Below are positions 59,322-64,000 of a DNA stretch of 64,000 bases, piece after piece (the first letter of the stretch is position 1; each line of letters starts with the position of its first letter). The notes below the pieces were generated by a model that had not been told where the DNA came from, did not search any database, and was given only the letters and a program-made list of their open reading frames with translations. The position numbers and the translations under genes are program-made. The DNA comes from Microbacterium ulmi (GTDB lineage Bacteria; Actinomycetota; Actinomycetes; Actinomycetales; Microbacteriaceae), in the NCBI RefSeq assembly GCF_011759705.1, contig NZ_JAAOZF010000001.1:1942146-2006145 (forward strand), read 5' to 3'.

Positions 59322-61429
59322 CGCACGGCCTCCGCGAGCTCGGGCGCCTCGGCGCGGGCGGCTGCGGCATCCTCCTTCGCGACGAGCGTCAGCACGTCGT
59401 AGGTCGCGACGATCTCGTCGCGCTGATTCAGGATGACGGCATCCCACCGGACTTCGCCGTACTCGTCCGTCTCGCGCGGCGTGATCTGCTTCGCCGTGAG
59501 CGTCACGCGGATCGAGTCGCCGGGCGAGACGGGTGTCACGAACCGCAGGCTCTCGAGTCCGTAGTTGGCCAGCACGGGGCCCGGGTCGGGGTCGACGAAC
59601 AGACCCGCGGCCCACGACACGAGCAGGTAGCCGTGCGCGACGCGTCCGTGGAAGAACGGGTTCGCGGCCGCGGCCTCTTCGTCGGTGTGCGCGTAGAAGG
59701 TGTCGCCCGTGAACGAGGCGAACGTCTCGATGTCGGCCAGCGTGACCTCCCGCGACGCCGACGCGACCTGGTCGCCGAGGGCGAGCTCTGCGAGGGACTT
59801 GCGGAACGGATGCCGGTCGTGCCGGGTCTTCGCGCCCTCGTGCCACACGCCCGTGAGGGCCGTCAGCATCGTGGGCGAGCCCTGGACGGCGGTGCGCTGC
59901 ATGTGGTGCAGGACGGCGCGGATGCCGCCGAGCTCCTCGCCGCCGCCCGCGCGGCCGGGACCGCCGTGGACGAGATGGGGGACGGGCGAGCCGTGACCCG
60001 TCGAGCTGCGCGCGTCGTCGCGGTCGAGCACGAGGACGCGGCCGTTGTACGCGCCGATGCCCGTGAGGAGGGTCGACGCGACGACAGGGTCGTGCGTCAC
60101 GATGCTCGTGACGAGCGATCCTCCGCCGCGGCCGACGAGCTCGATCGCCTCGGCGAGCGTCTCGTACGGCAGGATGCTCGCGACCGGGCCGAACGCCTCG
60201 ACCTCGTGGACGGCATCCGGCGCGTCGGCGCCGAAGCCGAGCAGGATCGGCGCCACGAACGCCCCGTCCGGTGCCGGGCCCGTCGTGCCGTCGGCGCGCG
60301 TGACGTCGGGGGGCTCGGTCGAGCCGACGAGCACGCGGGCGCCGGCATCCACGAGCGTGCCGACGCTGCGGAGCACCTCGTCGCGCTGCCCGAGCGAGAC
60401 GAGCGGGCCCATCGTGACCCCCTCGGCGTGCGGGTCGCCGACGACGACCCGTTCGGCGATCCTGGCCCGCAGGGCGTCCGCGACGGCGTCGACGGATGCC
60501 GCGGGCACGATCGCACGGCGGATCGCGGTGCACTTCTGGCCGGCCTTCGTCGTGAGTTCGACGAGCAGCTGCCTGACGTACGCGTCGAACTCGGGCGTGC
60601 CCTCGGTCGCGTCGGGGCCGAGGACCGACGCGTTGATCGAGTCGGTCTCGCTCGTGAAGCGGACGCCGCGCCCCTGTTCGGAAGCGCCTGCCTGCGCGCG
60701 CAGGCGTGCGGCCGTGGACGCACTGCCCGTGAAGCCCACGAGGTCGCCGAGGCGCAGGTGGTCGAACAGGCCAGGGATGGCACCGCTCACGAGCTGCAGC
60801 GATCCCTCGGGGAGGAGCCCCGAGTCGACGAGGATGCGCACCCACGCCTGCGCGACGTACGCCGTCGGCGTCGCAGGCTTGACGATCGTGGGGACCCCCG
60901 CGAGGAACGCGGGTGCGAACTTCTCGAGCGAGCCCCACATCGGGAAGTTGAAGGCGTTGATCTGCACCGCAACGCCTGGGAGCCGCGTGAAGACGTGGCG
61001 TCCCGAGAACGAGCCGTCCTTCGAGAGGGGCTCGACCGGCCCGTCGACGTACACCTGTGAGTTCGGCAGCTCGCGGCGGCCCTTCGACGAGTAGGTGAAC
61101 AGCACGCCGATGCCGCCGTCGACGTCGCTGAGCGAGTCGCGCACGGTCGAGCCCGAGTGCTTCGACAGCTCGTACAGCTCCCGCTTGTGCTCGGAGAGGG
61201 CGAGAGCGAACTGCTTGAGGAGCAGGGCGCGCTGGTGGAAGGTCAGGGCGCCGAGGCTGCGCTGCCCGACGGTGCGCGCGTGGGCCAGTGCGCCTTCGAG
61301 GTCGATGCCGGCCGTGCTGACGCGCGCGACGGGCTCGCCCGTCGACGCGTCGCGCACGACGGTCGCGTCGGGGTCGTCGACCGGTGTCCACCATGCGTCC
61401 TGCACATAGCTGGGAAGGATGTCGCTCAT
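59318..61429 (-). CDS. paaZ: Bifunctional oxepin-CoA hydrolase / aldehyde dehydrogenase
   Basis: It opens the oxepin ring and oxidises the resulting aldehyde. The 703-residue fusion has an N-terminal aldehyde dehydrogenase domain (NAFNFPMWGSLEKFAPAFLA, FTSETDSIN, catalytic Cys300 in KAGQKCTAIRR) and a C-terminal MaoC/(R)-hydratase domain (FTGDTFYAHTDEEAAAANPF, FHGRVAHGYLLVSW). Both halves look intact. I chose ATG 61429, which overlaps the upstream stop (ATGA) and follows GGAGCGACGA; ATG 61441 lies before that motif. Confidence 0.95.
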   Translation of the reverse strand: MSDILPSYVQDAWWTPVDDPDATVVRDASTGEPVARVSTAGIDLEGALAHARTVGQRSLGALTFHQRALLLKQFALALSEHKRELYELSKHSGSTVRDSLSDVDGGIGVLFTYSSKGRRELPNSQVYVDGPVEPLSKDGSFSGRHVFTRLPGVAVQINAFNFPMWGSLEKFAPAFLAGVPTIVKPATPTAYVAQAWVRILVDSGLLPEGSLQLVSGAIPGLFDHLRLGDLVGFTGSASTAARLRAQAGASEQGRGVRFTSETDSINASVLGPDATEGTPEFDAYVRQLLVELTTKAGQKCTAIRRAIVPAASVDAVADALRARIAERVVVGDPHAEGVTMGPLVSLGQRDEVLRSVGTLVDAGARVLVGSTEPPDVTRADGTTGPAPDGAFVAPILLGFGADAPDAVHEVEAFGPVASILPYETLAEAIELVGRGGGSLVTSIVTHDPVVASTLLTGIGAYNGRVLVLDRDDARSSTGHGSPVPHLVHGGPGRAGGGEELGGIRAVLHHMQRTAVQGSPTMLTALTGVWHEGAKTRHDRHPFRKSLAELALGDQVASASREVTLADIETFASFTGDTFYAHTDEEAAAANPFFHGRVAHGYLLVSWAAGLFVDPDPGPVLANYGLESLRFVTPVSPGDSIRVTLTAKQITPRETDEYGEVRWDAVILNQRDEIVATYDVLTLVAKEDAAAARAEAPELAEAVR

Positions 61430-62319
61430 TCGTCGCTCCATTCGTAGAAGCCGCGTCCGCTCTTTCGGCCGAGGCGGCCTTCGGCCACCATGCGGCGCAG
61501 CAGCGCGGGAGGTTCGAAACGGTCGCCGAGCTTCGCGTGGAGCTCTTCGGCGATGCCGAGGCGCACGTCGAGGCCGACGATGTCGGTCGTGCGGAGGGGA
61601 CCCGTGGGATGCCGGTACCCGAGCTCCATCGCGGCGTCGATGTCGGCGGCGGTCGCGACGCCCTCCTCGAGCATGCGGATCGCCTCGAGGCCGAGCGCGA
61701 CGCCGAGGCGGCTCGACGCGAAGCCTGGGGAGTCGCGCACGACGACGGGCGTCTTGCCGATCGCGGCGACCCAGGCGCGGGCCTCGTCGGCGATCGCGGG
61801 GTCGGTGTCGTCGCCGACGACGATCTCGACGAGCAGCGACGCGGGCACCGGGTTGAAGAAGTGGAGGCCGAGGAACCGGCCGGGTCGCGCCAGCGCGCCC
61901 GCGAGGTCGTCGATGGGGATCGACGATGTGTTCGACGCGAGCACGGCGTCGGGTCGGAGCGCCGCCTCGACCCGGGCGAGGGCCTCGCGCTTGAGCGCGG
62001 TATCCTCCGGCACCGCCTCGACGACGAGGTCGCAGCCGGCGAAGGCCGCGGCATCCGTCGCCGTCTCGACGGCGGCTTCGAGCTCGCCGGCCGACCGGTC
62101 GGTCGTGCCGCGCTCGACGGAGCGGCGCAGGCTCTCCCGGATGCGGGCGGCCGCGGCATCCGCCGACGCGGCATCGCGCTCGACGACCGTGACGCGCGAG
62201 CCCGCGAGGGCGAAGGCGTGCGCGATGCCTGCGCCCATGCGCCCGCCGCCGAGCACGCCGACGTGCGCGGGGGCGGTGGAGGTGCGGGATGCCGCGACCG
62301 CTGTCGAGACGTCGGTCAT
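61426..62319 (-). CDS. paaH: 3-hydroxyacyl-CoA dehydrogenase
   Basis: It oxidises 3-hydroxyadipyl-CoA with NAD+. The 297-residue protein has the Rossmann motif VGVLGGGRMGAGIAHAFALAG, catalytic His in GLHFFNPVPASLLVEIV, and the C-terminal dimerisation part ending GRKSGRGFYEW. AGGAGACAGC precedes ATG 62319, which overlaps the paaF stop (ATGA). Confidence 0.92.
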   Translation of the reverse strand: MTDVSTAVAASRTSTAPAHVGVLGGGRMGAGIAHAFALAGSRVTVVERDAASADAAAARIRESLRRSVERGTTDRSAGELEAAVETATDAAAFAGCDLVVEAVPEDTALKREALARVEAALRPDAVLASNTSSIPIDDLAGALARPGRFLGLHFFNPVPASLLVEIVVGDDTDPAIADEARAWVAAIGKTPVVVRDSPGFASSRLGVALGLEAIRMLEEGVATAADIDAAMELGYRHPTGPLRTTDIVGLDVRLGIAEELHAKLGDRFEPPALLRRMVAEGRLGRKSGRGFYEWSDE

Positions 62320-63053
62320 CGCTGTCTCCTCTCCAGGAACGCCGTCATGCGGCGCAGCTTCTCGGGGCTTTCGAACAGCTCGGCCTGCAGCTCGAGCTCG
62401 ATCTCGGGGTGGGCTTCGGCGGGAGCGCCGAGCGCGGTCTTCGTGTGCTGCACGGCCCTCGCGTCGTTCGCGGCGATGCGGTCGGCGACGGCGTGGGCGG
62501 CGGCCAGGATGTCGACGGGAGCATGCAGCGACGAGAGGAGCCCCCACTCGAGGGCCTCGTCGCCGTCGAGGATGCGGCCGGTGAGCAGCAGCTCGGCGGC
62601 GCGGGCCTCGCCCACGATCCGCGGCAGCCGCCACGTCGCTCCCGCGGCCGCGAGGATGCCGAGGCCCGGCTCGGGGTTGCCGATCCGCACGCGCGGAGTG
62701 CCGAGGCGGATGTCGGCGGCGTACGCGAGCTCGGCCCCGCCGCCCAGAGCGAAGCCGTCGATCGCCGCGACGACGGGCATCGGCAGGGCGTGGATGCGCC
62801 GGAACGCGTGCGTGTTGATGCCGGCGCGGGCGTCGGAGGCGCGGCGGTCGCGCAGCTGCGCGATGTCGGCTCCCGCCGCGAAGACGCCGTCCGCGCCCGT
62901 CAGGATGAGCGTCCGCGGCTCATCCTCGAGCTCGGCGCACAGCGTGTGGAGCGCGTCGACCGTCGCCTGGTCGATCGCATTGCGCACCTCGGGCCTGTTG
63001 AGCGTCGCGACGACGCGATCGGCGGAGCGCTCGACGAGGAGCACGTCGCTCAT
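62316..63053 (-). CDS. paaF: Enoyl-CoA hydratase
   Basis: It hydrates 2,3-dehydroadipyl-CoA. The 245-residue crotonase has FAAGADIAQL, VAAIDGFALGGGAELAYAAD and IGNPEPGLGILAAAGATWRL, with the catalytic Glu region EPGLG. ATG 63053 overlaps the thiolase stop (ATGA). Assignment as PaaF rather than PaaG follows from its place between thiolase and dehydrogenase. Confidence 0.88.
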   Translation of the reverse strand: MSDVLLVERSADRVVATLNRPEVRNAIDQATVDALHTLCAELEDEPRTLILTGADGVFAAGADIAQLRDRRASDARAGINTHAFRRIHALPMPVVAAIDGFALGGGAELAYAADIRLGTPRVRIGNPEPGLGILAAAGATWRLPRIVGEARAAELLLTGRILDGDEALEWGLLSSLHAPVDILAAAHAVADRIAANDARAVQHTKTALGAPAEAHPEIELELQAELFESPEKLRRMTAFLERRQR

Positions 63054-64000
63054 GCTGCGCCGTCCAGCCGCTCGAGGATCATCGCCGTCCCCTGGCCCAC
63101 CCCGACGCACATCGTCGCGAGCCCGTAGCGCACGCCCTCGCGCTCCATGCGGCCGAGGAGGGTGACGAGGATGCGGCATCCGCTGGATCCGAGGGGATGC
63201 CCCAGCGCGATCGCCCCGCCGTCGGCGTTGACGATCTCGGGGTCGAGGCCGAGCCGGCGCATCGAGGCGAGCGACTGCGACGCGAAGGCCTCGTTGAGCT
63301 CGACCGCGCCGAGGTCGGCGACCGTGAGTCCCGCCTTCGCGAGCGCCTTCTCGGTCGCAGGGACGGGCCCGAGCCCCATGATCTCGGGGGCGAGGGCGGC
63401 GCTCGCCGACGCGACGATGCGCGCGCGGGGGCGCAGGCCGTAGCGCTCGACGGCGTCGGCCGACGCCACGACGATCGCGGAGGCGCCGTCGTTGAGCGAG
63501 CTCGAGTTGCCCGCCGTGACGACCGTTCCGCCCGCGACGACGGGGCGCAGGCCGGCGAGGACCTCGAGCGACGTGTCGGCGCGGGGACCTTCGTCGACCG
63601 AGACGTCGCCGCGGGCCGTCGGCACGGAGACGATCTCGTCGGCGAAACGGCCGGCCTCGATCGCCGCGAGGGCGCGTCGGTGGCTGCGCAGGGCGAAGGC
63701 GTCGGCATCCTCCCGCGTGATGCCGTCGAGGCGCGCGACCTCCTCCGCCGTCTCCGGCATCGAGAAGGTGGCCTTGTCGCGAGCCGCCAGGCGGGGATTG
63801 GCGAAGCGCCAGCCGATCGACGTGTCGAAGGCGGCGCCCGGCTTGGCCCATGCCTTCTCGGGCTTGGCCTGCACCCAGGGTGCGCGGGTCATCGACTCGA
63901 CGCCGCCGGCGACGAAGAGGTCGCCGTCGCCCGCGCGGACGGCCTGCCCCGCGAAGGCGACCGCCGACATGCCGGATGCGCACAGGCGGTTGACCGTGAT
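63050..64000 (-). CDS. paaJ: Thiolase (3-oxoadipyl-CoA type), 5' end outside the window
   Basis: It cleaves 3-oxoadipyl-CoA (and the dehydro form) to acetyl-CoA and succinyl-CoA. The visible 316 residues begin ITVNRLCASGMSAV with the nucleophile Cys, then AGGVESMTRAPW, LNEAFASQSLA, the active-site His in GHPLGSSGCRI, and the second Cys in GLATMCVGVGQG. About 80 N-terminal residues are beyond position 64000. Fatty-acid thiolases look alike; the paa context decides. Confidence 0.9.
   Translation of the reverse strand: MTVNRLCASGMSAVAFAGQAVRAGDGDLFVAGGVESMTRAPWVQAKPEKAWAKPGAAFDTSIGWRFANPRLAARDKATFSMPETAEEVARLDGITREDADAFALRSHRRALAAIEAGRFADEIVSVPTARGDVSVDEGPRADTSLEVLAGLRPVVAGGTVVTAGNSSSLNDGASAIVVASADAVERYGLRPRARIVASASAALAPEIMGLGPVPATEKALAKAGLTVADLGAVELNEAFASQSLASMRRLGLDPEIVNADGGAIALGHPLGSSGCRILVTLLGRMEREGVRYGLATMCVGVGQGTAMILERLDGAA

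Overview
The window reads as chromosome of a high-GC actinobacterium, most like Microbacterium or another member of Microbacteriaceae. The reasons are very high GC with strongly GC-biased third codon positions, frequent GTG starts, many four-base start/stop overlaps, an actinobacterial-style paaABCDE cluster, and an Lhr helicase next to a Nei-type glycosylase. The genus is inference from style, not from a marker gene. I see no rRNA, tRNA, CRISPR array, insertion sequence or prophage.

Positions 229-25705 form a nearly complete glucuronoxylan utilisation locus. A secreted, very large GH10 xylanase (284-5608) attacks the polymer. A binding-protein-dependent importer without its own ATPase (10901-14616, with a YesL-like membrane protein after it) probably brings in oligosaccharides. 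Inside the cell, a CE7 acetylxylan esterase, a GH67 alpha-glucuronidase and a GH43 xylosidase trim them. Glucuronate then passes through UxaC, fructuronate reductase, ManD-type mannonate dehydratase, KDG kinase and KDPG aldolase, so every step to pyruvate plus glyceraldehyde-3-phosphate is encoded. Xylose passes through XylA and XylB. Two LacI-family regulators are present, and I can see two distinct operator classes plus a separate XylR-like palindrome in front of xylA. Neighbouring genes are commonly joined by ATGA or GTGA overlaps.

Positions 25700-30700 hold ordinary accessory genes: a coiled-coil protein, a secretory-type lipase, a Kef-type antiporter and a glutamine amidotransferase-like protein. 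Positions 30706-36090 hold the most interesting part. It is a compact four-gene set of ECF-like sigma factor, small unknown protein, subtilisin-like (S8) protease with six NPFTG repeats, and TPR-CHAT (caspase-like) protein. The set is bracketed by two copies of a 39-bp promoter-like element. I treat it as a candidate for an undescribed two-protease regulated system.

Positions 36450-52874 are mixed housekeeping: a LysR effector domain lacking its DNA-binding part, DUF1304, a left-handed beta-helix protein, an XRE regulator, Nei2 and Lhr DNA repair proteins, PspC, an ABC-F ATPase carrying an in-frame palindromic insertion, an esterase, a divergent Nudix protein, an M3 peptidase, a DivIVA-like coiled coil and a threonine aldolase. 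Several short tandem arrays lie between these genes.

Positions 52899-64000 are the phenylacetate catabolic cluster, all on the minus strand. From upstream to downstream the order is paaJ (cut by the window edge), paaF, paaH, paaZ, paaI, paaK, then a clear TetR-type palindrome, then paaA-B-C-D-E and paaG. Together they encode CoA activation, ring epoxidation, isomerisation, ring opening and beta-oxidation.
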